Shown: piece after piece, positions 8,352 to 17,692 of the stretch
Layout: the number at the start of each line of letters is the position of its first letter
Position numbering within the stretch: the stretch's first letter is position 1
Assembly: GCF_028617075.1 (NCBI RefSeq)
Contig: NZ_JAQKGV010000007.1
Span: forward strand, 85,058-149,057
Source of the DNA: Rubrobacter calidifluminis
GTDB lineage: Bacteria > Actinomycetota > Rubrobacteria > Rubrobacterales > Rubrobacteraceae
Reading direction: 5' to 3'
DNA length: 64,000 bases
Program-made: the position numbers and the translations under genes
The notes under the pieces: model-generated
The model's input: only the letters and a program-made list of their open reading frames with translations
What the model was told of the DNA's origin: nothing
Databases searched by the model: none

Positions 8352-9913
8352 GCAGGGATCACACGGTGCAGGAGGGCTACCCGACACCCACCAAGGACAA
8401 GGGAGCCGGGCGTTCCCTCGCCGCCTACAGGGCGTTCATACTCGACGTTCTGCTCGCGGTGACCTGCTACGGCATGATAAGGGAAGGCCTCTACACCGAG
8501 CAGCTCTGGCTGCCGGTTGCGGCGGGCATCTTCGCGCTACTGTTCGTGACGCTCTTCGTGGGGCGCTACCTCGAGGGGATAACCGGTCCCGGGTGGGTCC
8601 TCACAGCCCTTCTGGCGGTGCTGGCGGGTGTCAAGGGAGTCTCGCTGCTGTGGACGGCCAGCGACATACTGACGGTCGAGGAGACGATGCGTTCCTCGAT
8701 GTACCTGGCAACCTTCCTGCTCTCGTCGGGCGCGCTCTGTCGCCGCTGGCAGCCCGGCATCTTCACGGACCTCGTGGTGCTTGCGGTGCTCCCCGTCTGC
8801 ATCTACGGGCTCCTGCAGAAGGCCGAGCCGATAAGATACCCTGTAACCTCGATCGGCGGCGTCCGGGTGGACTCCACGCTCGGCTACGCCAACACCACCG
8901 CCATCGTGATGGCGATGGCGGTGCTGCTCATCCTGGCCCGGATGAGCCAGGTGAGAAACGCGCTGTTGCGTGGTCTGTACGCGGTCTTCGCCCTGGCCTA
9001 TCTCACCACGCTCTACCTCACCGTCTCGCGCGGTGGGCTGGGTTCGATGGTGATAGGGGTGGTGGTGCTGCTGGCACTCACCGGCCGCAGGCTCGGCACG
9101 CTGGTCAACCTGGTGCTCCTGGCGGTCCCGGGGCTGTGGCTAGTCCGGCAGATCAACCACACCCGGGGACTCATGGAGAACGTCCCGGACCCGCAGAAGC
9201 TCGCCGCGGCCGGGGCGTTCCGCACCGACCTCGCGCTGGCGCTCGTCGCGGCGTTCGTGCTGCAGCTGCTGTATGCGCTCCTGGCGAACCGATACTCGCC
9301 CGGCGCCAGGGTTCGGCGCCTCATCGGGGCGGCGGTGGTCTGCTGCGCCCTGCTTGGGCTCCTGGTCGGGGCGGGGGTGCTGGTCGAGCAGCATGGCGGC
9401 CCGGTGGCCACCTACCAGGCCCTCGTCAACAACCCCGACTCGACCAGGAACGTCAGCGACCGGCTGACCTCGGCGAGCATAGGGTTCAGGAAGGACTACT
9501 GGGAGGTTGCCTGGCAGGAGTGGAAGGCTCACCCGCTTACGGGATCGGGGGCCGGCACCTTCCAGTACACCTGGCTCAAACACCGCCCGGACTACCAGGG
9601 GGTCAAACAGGTGCACAACCTCTACCTGGAGCAGGGGACGGAGACCGGGCTCTTCGCCTTCCTCGCGATCGTGGGCTTCGCGGTGTACCTCGTCTTCCAC
9701 ACGGTGCGGCAGACGCTGCGGGCGGACCCGGCGGGCGAGCGGAGGCTGCTCCTGGCCGGGATGTCCTCCGCGATCGTCGCCTACCTGGTCTCTTCGGCGT
9801 TCGAGTGGCACTGGTACATCCCCTCCTCCACCCTGCTCTTCTTCACGCTGGCCGGGGTGGCGGTGAAGCTGGCCTCCATGCGTGAGTGGGACCCCGGTGA
9901 GGAAGAACCCTGA
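8348..9913 (+). CDS. O-antigen ligase/Wzy-type polymerase, membrane protein
   Basis: About 521 residues with 11-13 hydrophobic segments. The family signature is the large loop (about 350-420) with RLTSASIGFRKDYWEVAWQ, the HPLTGSGAGTFQY motif and the VHNLYLEQGTETG segment. These enzymes polymerise or transfer undecaprenyl-linked glycans on the outer face of the membrane. The ATG at 8348 has GGAGG 5 bases upstream and overlaps the end of the kinase remnant. The loop motifs are intact, so it is probably active. It may polymerise the repeat unit made by the downstream transferases. Confidence 0.85.
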   Translation: MSRDHTVQEGYPTPTKDKGAGRSLAAYRAFILDVLLAVTCYGMIREGLYTEQLWLPVAAGIFALLFVTLFVGRYLEGITGPGWVLTALLAVLAGVKGVSLLWTASDILTVEETMRSSMYLATFLLSSGALCRRWQPGIFTDLVVLAVLPVCIYGLLQKAEPIRYPVTSIGGVRVDSTLGYANTTAIVMAMAVLLILARMSQVRNALLRGLYAVFALAYLTTLYLTVSRGGLGSMVIGVVVLLALTGRRLGTLVNLVLLAVPGLWLVRQINHTRGLMENVPDPQKLAAAGAFRTDLALALVAAFVLQLLYALLANRYSPGARVRRLIGAAVVCCALLGLLVGAGVLVEQHGGPVATYQALVNNPDSTRNVSDRLTSASIGFRKDYWEVAWQEWKAHPLTGSGAGTFQYTWLKHRPDYQGVKQVHNLYLEQGTETGLFAFLAIVGFAVYLVFHTVRQTLRADPAGERRLLLAGMSSAIVAYLVSSAFEWHWYIPSSTLLFFTLAGVAVKLASMREWDPGEEEP

Positions 9914-9926
9914 GGAAAGAGGCCTG

Positions 9927-10856
9927 GTGCGGGCCGCCCGGCTGGCAGAACGGGCTCTCTCCGGACTCTACGTCGACGTGGGAGGCGGCGAGGAAGACTC
10001 CGTCTTCCTCGCCGGGAGCGGACGCAGCGGCACAACCTGGCTCGCGGAGGCGCTGTGCGCCCGCGGCGGCTGCAGGCTCGTCTTCGAGCCCTTCTTCCCC
10101 GGGCGGGTCGGGATCGTCCACCATTTCTCGAGCAGGCAGTACCTGCGCCCCGGCGACATCCGACCGGAGTACCTGGAGCCCGCGCGGGCCATCGTCACAG
10201 GAGGCGTCCGCGACCGGTGGATCGACCGATTCCACAAGAGCTTTGTCGCCCGCCGCCGCGTGATAAAGGATATCCGGGCGAATCTGCTCTTGGGCTGGCT
10301 GCACCACAACTTTCCGGAGATGCCGCTCATCCTCGTCATCCGCCACCCCTGTGCGGTTGCTGCCTCGCGGCTCTCCCTGGGCTGGCGCGCCAATCTCGAA
10401 GAGGTGCTCTCGCAGCAAGAGCTGCTGGAGGACTTCCTCTGGCCGTTCGAGCGTGAGATACGCCGCGCCGGGACTCCCTTCGAGCGGCATGTCTTCCTCT
10501 GGTGCGTAGACAACTACGTACCGCTCGTGCAGTTCGGCCCGGACGAGCTGCAGGTGGTCTTCTACGAGGAGCTCCTCTCCGACCCTGAGAACGCCCTCGC
10601 GCGCCTCTTCCGCGCGCTGGGGGAGGAGCGGCCCCCCGACAGAGTATTGCGGAGTCTGCGGAGGCCCTCGGCGACGAGATTCCCGGTGGGGGCAGGAAAG
10701 GTGAGGGTGAGTGCGGCGGAGTTCGGGCGGGCCGCGCGTATACTCTCGCTCTTCGGGCTCGCGGGCATCTACGACGAGGCCGGCAGGCCCGACAGGGCCG
10801 AACTGGTACGTTTCATGCAGGGCGAGGTGACCTTCCGCCGTGCAGGGGCGAAATAG
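9927..10856 (+). CDS. PAPS-type sulfotransferase, first copy
   Basis: About 309 residues. The 5'-phosphosulfate-binding loop is FLAGSGRSGTTWL (28-39) and the 3'-phosphate segment is ILVIRHPCAVAASRLSL (about 140), with a later VVFYEELLSDPENALARLF. Family members move sulfate from PAPS to sugars or other acceptors. I prefer the GTG at 9927, which has AGGAAAGAGG upstream and starts after the ligase stop. A GTG at 9882 would overlap the ligase without a ribosome site. It overlaps the next gene by 17 bases. The acceptor is probably a polysaccharide precursor, judged from context. Confidence 0.8.
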   Translation: MRAARLAERALSGLYVDVGGGEEDSVFLAGSGRSGTTWLAEALCARGGCRLVFEPFFPGRVGIVHHFSSRQYLRPGDIRPEYLEPARAIVTGGVRDRWIDRFHKSFVARRRVIKDIRANLLLGWLHHNFPEMPLILVIRHPCAVAASRLSLGWRANLEEVLSQQELLEDFLWPFEREIRRAGTPFERHVFLWCVDNYVPLVQFGPDELQVVFYEELLSDPENALARLFRALGEERPPDRVLRSLRRPSATRFPVGAGKVRVSAAEFGRAARILSLFGLAGIYDEAGRPDRAELVRFMQGEVTFRRAGAK

Positions 10857-11997
10857 GAAAAACGAGGGCGGAGGGGGTCTCCCGGGCGTGGTCCTGCTCG
10901 CGGGAGTCCGGTGGGACTTCCTCTGGCAACGCCATCATGAGCTCGCCGTTCGCTTCGCCCGGGCCGGCTACCGGACGGTCTTCGTCGAGACGACGGGCTT
11001 CTCGCGCCCGCGCCCGGACGCCCGGGCACTCGCGAGGAGGTTTCTCGGTCTCAGGAGAGGATCATCCAAAGAACCCGCCCTCACCGTACACGCTCCGCGC
11101 ACCCTCCCGCCGACGAACCCCATCTTCAGGGCCGCCGACCGGCTCCTCCTCGCCCCCCGGCTCGCGGAGAACCTGCGCGCCGTGTCCGGCCCCTCCCCTA
11201 TCGTCATCGCCTACCTGCCGACCTGGACCACGCTGTACCTCGCCTCGAGACTCTCTCCCGGGCTTCTGGTATACGACCTCTGCGACGACTACGCGGCCTT
11301 CCCCGGGACCCCTCCAGGGGTCGAAGAGAGCGAGCGGGAGCTGCTCGGGCGCTCGGATCTCGTGCTGTGCACCTCCGAAGTTCTGCTGCAGAAGGCGCGG
11401 AGGGTGAGGCCGGATGCCGTCCTCTGCGGCCCGGCGGTCGACTGCGGACGCTTCGCGTCCCTGAGGAGGGCGGAGCCCGTCCGTCGGGTGCGCACCGTAT
11501 GCTTCTTCGGGGACATCGCCGCCCACCGGCTGGATCTGGGGGTGCTGGAGGAAGTCGTGAGGTCTGGGTTCGTCTTCAGGCTCATCGGCAGGATGGACCG
11601 GTGCTCTCGACGCCTGCTGCGAATCCCCGGCATCGACTACCGGGGAGAGGTCTCCTACGAGGAGCTTCCCAGGGTCCTGCGGGGGGTGGACGCCTTCGTC
11701 CTGCCCTACCGTTCGGGGAGGCTCACCCGTGCCATCTTTCCGGCCAAGACCTACGAGTGCCTGGCCACCGGGCTCCCCGTCGTCGCCTCCCCGCTGCCCG
11801 CCTTCGCGGGCCTGGAAGACGCCGTCTATCTAGCGCGCGATCCCCGGGAGTTCATCGGGACGCTGCGCAGCCTCGGCAGCCTGGAGACGCTCCAGAAAGC
11901 ACGGAGGAGAATATCTCTCGCCGAAGAGAACTCCTGGGAGGCGCGATTCTCCCAGATCGAGGGGTTGCTGTGGGAGCAGATACGAAGGAGAGGGTAG
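10840..11997 (+). CDS. GT4-type glycosyltransferase
   Basis: A 385-residue GT-B-fold enzyme. The N-terminal domain begins VVLLAGVRWDFLWQRHHELA and carries the LLVYDLCDDYAAF block seen in TuaH-like transferases. The C-terminal nucleotide-sugar domain has FFGDIAAHRLDL and the donor motif FPAKTYECLATGLPVVAS with its conserved Glu. It should add a sugar to a lipid-linked intermediate at the cytoplasmic membrane face. The GTG at 10840 overlaps the sulfotransferase, and its end overlaps the WecG-like gene. The sugar cannot be told. Confidence 0.85.
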   Translation: MQGRNRKNEGGGGLPGVVLLAGVRWDFLWQRHHELAVRFARAGYRTVFVETTGFSRPRPDARALARRFLGLRRGSSKEPALTVHAPRTLPPTNPIFRAADRLLLAPRLAENLRAVSGPSPIVIAYLPTWTTLYLASRLSPGLLVYDLCDDYAAFPGTPPGVEESERELLGRSDLVLCTSEVLLQKARRVRPDAVLCGPAVDCGRFASLRRAEPVRRVRTVCFFGDIAAHRLDLGVLEEVVRSGFVFRLIGRMDRCSRRLLRIPGIDYRGEVSYEELPRVLRGVDAFVLPYRSGRLTRAIFPAKTYECLATGLPVVASPLPAFAGLEDAVYLARDPREFIGTLRSLGSLETLQKARRRISLAEENSWEARFSQIEGLLWEQIRRRG

Positions 11998-12746
11998 ACA
12001 TACTCGGCGTAGGCGTCGACCCACTCGAGGTCGGCGAGCTGCACAGAAGGCTCGCGCGTGCCGTCCGTCGGGGAGAGCACGCGCTCTTTCTCAACGTCAA
12101 CGCCCACGCTTTGAACCTGCTCTATGAGGATGAGGAGCTCAGGAGTTTCTTCGGCCGGGCGCAGGTAGTCTTCTGCGACGGGGCCGGGGTGATGCTCGCG
12201 GCCCGCCTCCTCGGGAGGCGCATACCGGAGAGGATCACCTACGCCGATTGGATCTGGCGTCTCGCCTCCCTCGCCACCGCCGAGGGGTTCACACTCTACT
12301 TCCTCGGAGGACGGCCCGGGGTCGCCGACGAAGCCGCCCGCAACCTGCGCCGCCTGAACCCGGGCCTCGAGGTCCGCGGCACCCATCACGGCCACTTCGA
12401 CCACCGCAGCGGCAGCCCGCAGAACGAAGCCGTGATAAAGCAGATAAACGCCGCATCCCCGGACATCCTGCTCGTCGGGATGGGGATGCCGCTGCAGGAG
12501 CGCTGGCTGATGGAGAACTGGGAACGCATCGACGCCCGGGTCGCCCTCACCGGCGGGGCGGTCTTCGACTACGCCTCCGGGCGGCTGCGTCGGGGGCCGA
12601 GGCTGCTGACGGACAACGGCCTCGAGTGGCTCGCCCGGCTCTTCATCGAGCCCCGCCGCCTCTGGCGGCGTTACCTGATCGGCAACCCCCTCTTCCTCTG
12701 GCGGGTGCTCGGCCAGAGGTGGCGTGGACACACGCACGGGGGATAG
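11970..12746 (+). CDS. WecG/TagA-family glycosyltransferase
   Basis: About 258 residues of the GT26 family. Motifs in order are ILGVGVDPL, FLNVNAHALNLLY, CDGAGVMLAARLL with the catalytic Asp, TYADWIWRL, YFLGGRPGVADEAA and LVGMGMPLQERWL. Members transfer the second sugar (for example ManNAc or ManNAcA) to an undecaprenyl-diphosphate primer. The GTG at 11970 follows GAGGGG and overlaps the preceding gene by 28 bases. It would act right after the initiating sugar-phosphate transferase at 14055. Confidence 0.85.
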   Translation: MGADTKERVDILGVGVDPLEVGELHRRLARAVRRGEHALFLNVNAHALNLLYEDEELRSFFGRAQVVFCDGAGVMLAARLLGRRIPERITYADWIWRLASLATAEGFTLYFLGGRPGVADEAARNLRRLNPGLEVRGTHHGHFDHRSGSPQNEAVIKQINAASPDILLVGMGMPLQERWLMENWERIDARVALTGGAVFDYASGRLRRGPRLLTDNGLEWLARLFIEPRRLWRRYLIGNPLFLWRVLGQRWRGHTHGG

Positions 12747-12754
12747 TGTAGACT
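12725..12754 (+). promoter_or_regulatory. Promoter giving a leaderless mRNA for the C39-like protein
   Basis: A -35-like TGGACA (12725-12730), an 18-base spacer and -10-like TAGACT (12749-12754) place the transcript start at or next to the ATG at 12761. No ribosome site is possible upstream, which fits a leaderless mRNA. Confidence 0.45.
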
Positions 12755-12760
12755 TGTTGC

Positions 12761-14008
12761 ATGAGGGGGGAGGTGAACCATGGCAGCCTCAAGGCGGGTT
12801 TGCTCGTCTTGCTCTCCGTCGTGGCGTTGCTGATCTGCGGGGCCACGGCCCGGGCGGACACCCGCCCGTACATACATTTCGACCGCTTCGACACCCACCG
12901 CACCCTCTCAGCGGGCAAACGGGACGAGATCGTGATCTCCAGGAACACCGGTGGCGTCCCGGAACTCCGGCTCGGCGCCCACCCGCACCGGGGCACGGAC
13001 AGGGACGGCACGTACAACGGCGGCACTTTCTACTGGGGCTCGATCCTCTCCCCCGTCCATCAGCCCGGCATCGCCTTCGACACCCTCAACCCCTCGTGGA
13101 ACGCTTCGACACCCCAGGGCACCTGGATCGAACTCGACGTACGGGTGCGCTCGGGAGGGGGCTGGACGCGCTGGTTCGACCTCGGCATCTGGGCGAAGGA
13201 CACCGGCACGATAGAGCGCCACAGCGTCGACGGGCAGAAGACCGCCCGCTGGCAGGTGGCGACCGACACCCTGCAGAGCCGCGGGCGCGTCTTCGCCGGA
13301 GCCTACCAGTACCGCCTGAAGCTCTTCACCGCGAAGAAAGGGCTCTCGCCGAGGGTACGCGCGCTGTTTTTCACCGCCTCGAACTCGTACCACAACGGTG
13401 AACCGCTCGGCGTGGGTCCCGACCGGAGCATATGGGGGAAGAACCTTGCCGTTCCGCCCCGCTCGCAGATGGTCTACCCAGACGGTGGCGAGGTGTGGTG
13501 CTCCCCGACCTCGCTCTCGATGGTGATGGCATACTGGGCGAGGAAGACCGGCAGGGAGGCGCTCGACCAGCCGGTCCCGAGGGTAGCCCGCGGCACCTAC
13601 GACCACGTCTACGGCGGCACCGGCAACTGGCCGTTCAACACCGCCTACGCCGCCGCCTACGGGCTCGTGGGCTCGGTCAACCGCTTCTCCTCGCTCGGCC
13701 AGGCGGAGCGCTTCATCAGCGCGGGGATCCCGCTCGTCGCTAGCGTCGCCTGGCACAGGGGCGAACTCGACGGCGCCCCCATCCCCTCGACGGAGGGTCA
13801 CCTGCTCGTGATCCGGGGCTTCACCCGCTCCGGGGACGTCATCGTCAACGACCCGGCGGCGAAGAGCGACGCGGGAGTGGAGCGGGTCTACAAGAGGGAC
13901 CAGTTCCGCAAGGTGTGGTTCGAGACCGGCTCGGGTGGGATAGCCTACCTGGTCTATCCCAGGGGCTACAAACTCCCCCCTCGTATCTACGCCCGGGGTA
14001 GCTGGTAG
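12761..14008 (+). CDS. Secreted C39-like cysteine peptidase
   Basis: A 415-residue exported protein. It has a signal peptide (about 9-32, ending ATARA), a beta-rich N-terminal half (35-225) of unknown fold, and a C39-like papain-fold domain (about 230-405). Catalytic residues are visible: Cys in EVWCSPTSLSMV, His in TEGHLLVIRGF and Asp/Asn in VIVNDPAA. Such proteins cleave peptides outside the cell. Within the polysaccharide locus it could process a surface protein or be a wall enzyme; the substrate is unknown. It has its own promoter. The start ATG is the only reasonable one for the signal peptide. Confidence 0.8.
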   Translation: MRGEVNHGSLKAGLLVLLSVVALLICGATARADTRPYIHFDRFDTHRTLSAGKRDEIVISRNTGGVPELRLGAHPHRGTDRDGTYNGGTFYWGSILSPVHQPGIAFDTLNPSWNASTPQGTWIELDVRVRSGGGWTRWFDLGIWAKDTGTIERHSVDGQKTARWQVATDTLQSRGRVFAGAYQYRLKLFTAKKGLSPRVRALFFTASNSYHNGEPLGVGPDRSIWGKNLAVPPRSQMVYPDGGEVWCSPTSLSMVMAYWARKTGREALDQPVPRVARGTYDHVYGGTGNWPFNTAYAAAYGLVGSVNRFSSLGQAERFISAGIPLVASVAWHRGELDGAPIPSTEGHLLVIRGFTRSGDVIVNDPAAKSDAGVERVYKRDQFRKVWFETGSGGIAYLVYPRGYKLPPRIYARGSW

Positions 14009-14054
14009 CCCGCCGAGTCCCTCTTCCCGAGGGGTTATACTCCGGAGGGGTGCG

Positions 14055-15410
14055 ATGAGAAAGGCGATCGGGAACCTGCTGAGCCTCGGGATGCTGCGAC
14101 GTCCGGCCAGCGTCTTGGTGCTGATCCTGATCGACGCCGGGTCCCTGTGCGCCGGCCTCTTCCTCGCCTCGGACTCGCTGCACCTCGCCCCGGTACTTCT
14201 GAGCGTGCTCATCCCGATCTTCTCCTGCTGCGGGATGTACGGTCGCGCCGCCAGGAGGCGTAGCCCCGGTGCGCTCGGGGGGGCGCCCCTCCTCTGGGGT
14301 GTCCTTGTGGTCGCCGGGGCACGCTTCTACCCGGAGAGCGGGCTCTCGGGAGAGGCTGCTGCGGCGGTGGTGATCCTGTTCGCCCTGTTCTGCATCCCGC
14401 TGCGCCTCTCCTACGAGCGAGGCCTCGACATGATCTATCGCCGCGGTATAGGTCTCATCCCGACTCTCATAGTCGGAGACGAGAACGGTCGCGAGAGGTT
14501 GCGTCGCCTGCTCGATTTCGCCCCCGGAGCCTACACCCCCGTCGGCGAGGCGGGTCTCACGCCTCAGGGACGTGTGGACATCGACGAGCTGCGCCGCGCC
14601 CTGGAGGAGAGCGGGGCGAAGCTCGTACTCCTGGCAGGCGCCGAACGCCTGCCGGACGACAACCTGCTCGACACCCTGAGATCGGTAAGGCTGCGCGGAG
14701 TCCAGATGAGGGTGGTTCCGGGAGCATTGGGTCTGATGCGCCTGCGGCCCTTGGTCTCCCAGAGCATGGGCGTACCGGTGTTCGACGTGCGCTACCCTCA
14801 GCTGGACAACTTCCAGCGGACGCTCAAGCGCACGCTGGACCTTACGCTCTCCGCCACCGGGCTGATCGTGCTTCTGCCCCTCTTCGCTCTCATCGCGCTA
14901 GCCATCAAGCTGGACTCTCCCGGCCCGGTCCTTTTCCGACAGGAGAGGGTCGGAGCAGACGAGAAGATCTTCACATGCTACATGTTCCGATCAATGTACG
15001 AAGGTGCCGAAGAGCAGCAGGAGGAGCTCGAGGAGGCCAACGAAGCCGACGGCATCCTCTTCAAGATAAGGGACGACCCCCGGGTCACCCGCGTGGGCCG
15101 GTTCCTGCGGCGCTGGAGCATAGACGAGCTGCCGCAGCTCTGGAACGTCCTCAAGGGAGAGATGAGCCTGGTCGGCCCCCGGCCCCTGCCCCTCAGGGAC
15201 CACGGACGTACACGAGAGGCGCACAAAAAACGCCTCGCGGTCATGCCCGGGATGACCGGATACTGGCAGATAAACGGCCGCGAGAGCCTCTCTTTCGAAG
15301 AGATGGTCCGCCTCGATCTCCACTACATAGAGAACTGGTCCCTCTCGTTCGACATCAAGATCATCATACTCACCATCGGGGCCGTGCTCCGTCGCAAGGG
15401 CGCCTACTAG
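14055..15410 (+). CDS. Polyprenyl-phosphate sugar-1-phosphate transferase (WbaP/CpsE-like)
   Basis: A 451-residue initiating transferase. An N-terminal membrane bundle (about 15-125) is followed by a CoA-binding-like regulatory domain (about 135-235), one membrane helix (about 265-290) and the catalytic bacterial sugar-transferase domain. Motifs seen are [50 protein letters not shown] and [17 protein letters not shown]. It moves a sugar phosphate from a nucleotide sugar to undecaprenyl phosphate, the first step of repeat-unit assembly. A -10 TATACT (14036-14041) and GGAGGGG precede the ATG. Confidence 0.9.
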   Translation: MRKAIGNLLSLGMLRRPASVLVLILIDAGSLCAGLFLASDSLHLAPVLLSVLIPIFSCCGMYGRAARRRSPGALGGAPLLWGVLVVAGARFYPESGLSGEAAAAVVILFALFCIPLRLSYERGLDMIYRRGIGLIPTLIVGDENGRERLRRLLDFAPGAYTPVGEAGLTPQGRVDIDELRRALEESGAKLVLLAGAERLPDDNLLDTLRSVRLRGVQMRVVPGALGLMRLRPLVSQSMGVPVFDVRYPQLDNFQRTLKRTLDLTLSATGLIVLLPLFALIALAIKLDSPGPVLFRQERVGADEKIFTCYMFRSMYEGAEEQQEELEEANEADGILFKIRDDPRVTRVGRFLRRWSIDELPQLWNVLKGEMSLVGPRPLPLRDHGRTREAHKKRLAVMPGMTGYWQINGRESLSFEEMVRLDLHYIENWSLSFDIKIIILTIGAVLRRKGAY

Positions 15411-15527
15411 CTCCCGAAGCGGAGAGCGTTATCGTGCTCGGATATTGTCCTCCATGCAGGTTAATATATTTACTATAGAATACGCTGCGGCCTCTGAGAG
15501 CTGGTTTTGCACGAAGAGGAAGGGATC

Positions 15528-17000
15528 TTGGACCGTACGATCACCCGCAAGAGCTTTCTCAAGGCCGCCGGGGCCGGTGCGGCGGGGGCTGCGCTCTTCG
15601 GCAGCTCGGTTGCTGCCGGCGCCAGGTACAAAAGCTATCTTCCGGAGGGCGGCTCCAGGATGAACGTCATCCTCGTGATAATAGACAGCCTCCGGCGCGA
15701 CCACGTGGGGGCCTACGGCAACCGCTGGATAAAGACCCCCAACCTCGACGCGCTGGCGAAGGAGAGCCTGGTCTTCAGCCGTCCCTACCCGGAGTCTCTT
15801 CCGACTATCTGCGCGAGGCGGGCGATACACACCGGCACGCGCACCTGGCCCTTCCGCGACTGGCACCCGGTCAGGGGCGAGGGGTACATGCCGTGGGGCT
15901 GGGAGCCCATCCCCGACGGGCAGACAACCCTCGCTGAAGTACTCAAGCAGAACGGGTTCGTGAACGCCCTGATCTCGGACACCGACCACCTCTTCAAGCC
16001 CTTCTACAACTTCCACCAGGGCTTCGACGTCTTCGAGTGGGTGCGGGGTCAGGAGAAGGATCGCTACAAGCCCGCCTGGACGGTCTCCAGACAGGAGATG
16101 AGCAAGTACCTGCTAAAAGGGAACAAGTTCCGGGTCCACGACACCATCCAGCAATTTCTGGCAAACACCGCCGCCCACCGGGACGAGACCGATTGGTTTG
16201 CGGCCAAGGTGTTCGGCGGGGCGGCGGACCTGCTCGAGGGCCTGCGGGAGAAGCAGCCCTTCTTCCTCGTCGTGGACAACTACGACCCGCACGAACCCTG
16301 GGCGCCGCCGAAGGAGTACGTCGATCTCTACGACGACTCCTACCATGGCCCGGAGCCAATAGAACCGGACTACGCCCCAAGCGACTATCTGACCGAGGCG
16401 GAGCTCAAGAGGATGCGCGCACTCTACTCCGGTGAGACCAGCCACGTAGACAGGTGGCTCGGACACTTCCTGAACAAGGCGGACGATCTCGGGGTGCTCG
16501 ACAACTCGCTCCTGATCCTGCTCTCCGATCACGGGCACTGCCTGGGGGAGCATGGTTACGTCGGCAAACCCTACAACGCCCTCTATCCTGAGCTCACCGA
16601 TACCGTCTTCCTGATCCGCCACCCCGAAGGCAGGGGAAGGGGCAGGAAGAGCGACTACTACGCTTCGACCCACGACGTCGCCCCCACCATCCTCTCGGCG
16701 GTTGACGTGGCGGTTCCGGGGCAGATGCAGGGCACAGACCTCTCACCCATCCTCGAGGGCAGGGAGCCCAAACAGAAGCGAGACCACTTCACGCTCGGCT
16801 ACGACGCCTACGTCTGGGCCCGCGATGAGCGGTACCTGATCCATGGCCGCTACGACGGTACCCAGATGCAGCTCTACGACGTGAAAGAAGACCCGGAGCA
16901 GAGGCACAACCTGGCGGGCAGACACCCGGACATCGTCCGCCGCATGTTCCATGACTACGTGCTCAAAGACGCCGGTGGCCCCCTGCCACATTACGCCTAG
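15528..17000 (+). CDS. Alkaline-phosphatase-superfamily 'sulfatase' with Thr nucleophile position
   Basis: About 490 residues. A Tat-like signal (TRKSFLKAAGAGAAGAALFG, with RK for RR) is followed by a sulfatase-fold domain: VILVIIDSLRRDHVGAYG (metal Asp), SLPTICARRAIHTGTR (nucleophile site), a DNYDPHEPWAPP segment and LLILLSDHGHCLGEHG (metal Asp-His). At the nucleophile the pattern is T-x-C-x-R, where sulfatases have C/S-x-P-x-R. Thr therefore replaces the formylglycine precursor, as in phosphodiesterases and LTA-synthase relatives. Substrate is unknown; desulfation of the locus polysaccharide is less likely than phosphodiester chemistry. I chose the TTG at 15528 (AGGAAGGG upstream); a TTG at 15507 is possible. 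Confidence 0.75.
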   Translation: MDRTITRKSFLKAAGAGAAGAALFGSSVAAGARYKSYLPEGGSRMNVILVIIDSLRRDHVGAYGNRWIKTPNLDALAKESLVFSRPYPESLPTICARRAIHTGTRTWPFRDWHPVRGEGYMPWGWEPIPDGQTTLAEVLKQNGFVNALISDTDHLFKPFYNFHQGFDVFEWVRGQEKDRYKPAWTVSRQEMSKYLLKGNKFRVHDTIQQFLANTAAHRDETDWFAAKVFGGAADLLEGLREKQPFFLVVDNYDPHEPWAPPKEYVDLYDDSYHGPEPIEPDYAPSDYLTEAELKRMRALYSGETSHVDRWLGHFLNKADDLGVLDNSLLILLSDHGHCLGEHGYVGKPYNALYPELTDTVFLIRHPEGRGRGRKSDYYASTHDVAPTILSAVDVAVPGQMQGTDLSPILEGREPKQKRDHFTLGYDAYVWARDERYLIHGRYDGTQMQLYDVKEDPEQRHNLAGRHPDIVRRMFHDYVLKDAGGPLPHYA

Positions 17001-17046
17001 AATGGTGGCGACATCCCGGGCGAGCCGGCGTGGAAAGGAGGAGCAT

Positions 17047-17682
17047 TTGGCCGGGAAATCTATATCCTCTGTGCTGCGTACGCTCTCCGTAGCCTGTCTC
17101 GTCGGCGGAATCCTCTGGGCACTCTCCCCCCTGGGCGTCCATCTCTCGGAGATCAAGTTCAAGAGCCCGAACTTCTTCTGGAAGCTATTCCCTTCGGCCC
17201 CGCTGATGCTCGCCTTGGGACTCGTGGGGCTTCACTTCTGGCAGCGGGGACGCGGCGGCTGGCTGGAGCGGTTCGCCCTGCTATTAGCCCTGTCAGGCAT
17301 CGTGCTCGTCGTCGCGGGGAACGTGGTCCAGTTCTGGCTGGGGCTGGACAACGTCTATCTCACGGCCGCCCCCGGCTACCGCACTTTCCGGGTGGGGCTG
17401 TTCGCACTGGCCGCAGGCACCATCCTCTTCGGGTTCGTCTCGGCTTCGGCGAGGAAGCTACCTCTGTGGGGAGCTCTCCCCCTCACCATAGGTTCGTGGG
17501 CCGGGCTGATCGCTTTTTCTGAGAACCTGGGGGGGCTCGGAGCCGCGCTCTGGATCCTCTTCGGTATGGGCTGGGCGTGGATGGGGTTCGCCGCCTTCTG
17601 TGAGATGGTGGCCGATCTGTGGCGTGGAAGGACGAGACAGAGCGGCCGGAAATCTCCCTCTCCCGGCGGAGAATCTCTATAA
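17047..17682 (+). CDS. Multi-pass membrane protein of unknown function
   Basis: About 211 residues with five to six hydrophobic segments (SVACLVGGILWALSPLG, LMLALGLVGLHF, ALLLALSGIVLVVAG, VGLFALAAGTILFGFVS and WILFGMGWAWMGF) and a basic tail. I do not recognise a family. The start is TTG at 17047 with GGAGG upstream. It lies between the sulfatase-like enzyme and the flippase in the same direction, so it is probably part of the same transcript. Confidence 0.65.
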   Translation: MAGKSISSVLRTLSVACLVGGILWALSPLGVHLSEIKFKSPNFFWKLFPSAPLMLALGLVGLHFWQRGRGGWLERFALLLALSGIVLVVAGNVVQFWLGLDNVYLTAAPGYRTFRVGLFALAAGTILFGFVSASARKLPLWGALPLTIGSWAGLIAFSENLGGLGAALWILFGMGWAWMGFAAFCEMVADLWRGRTRQSGRKSPSPGGESL

Positions 17683-17692
17683 TCTCGCGCTA

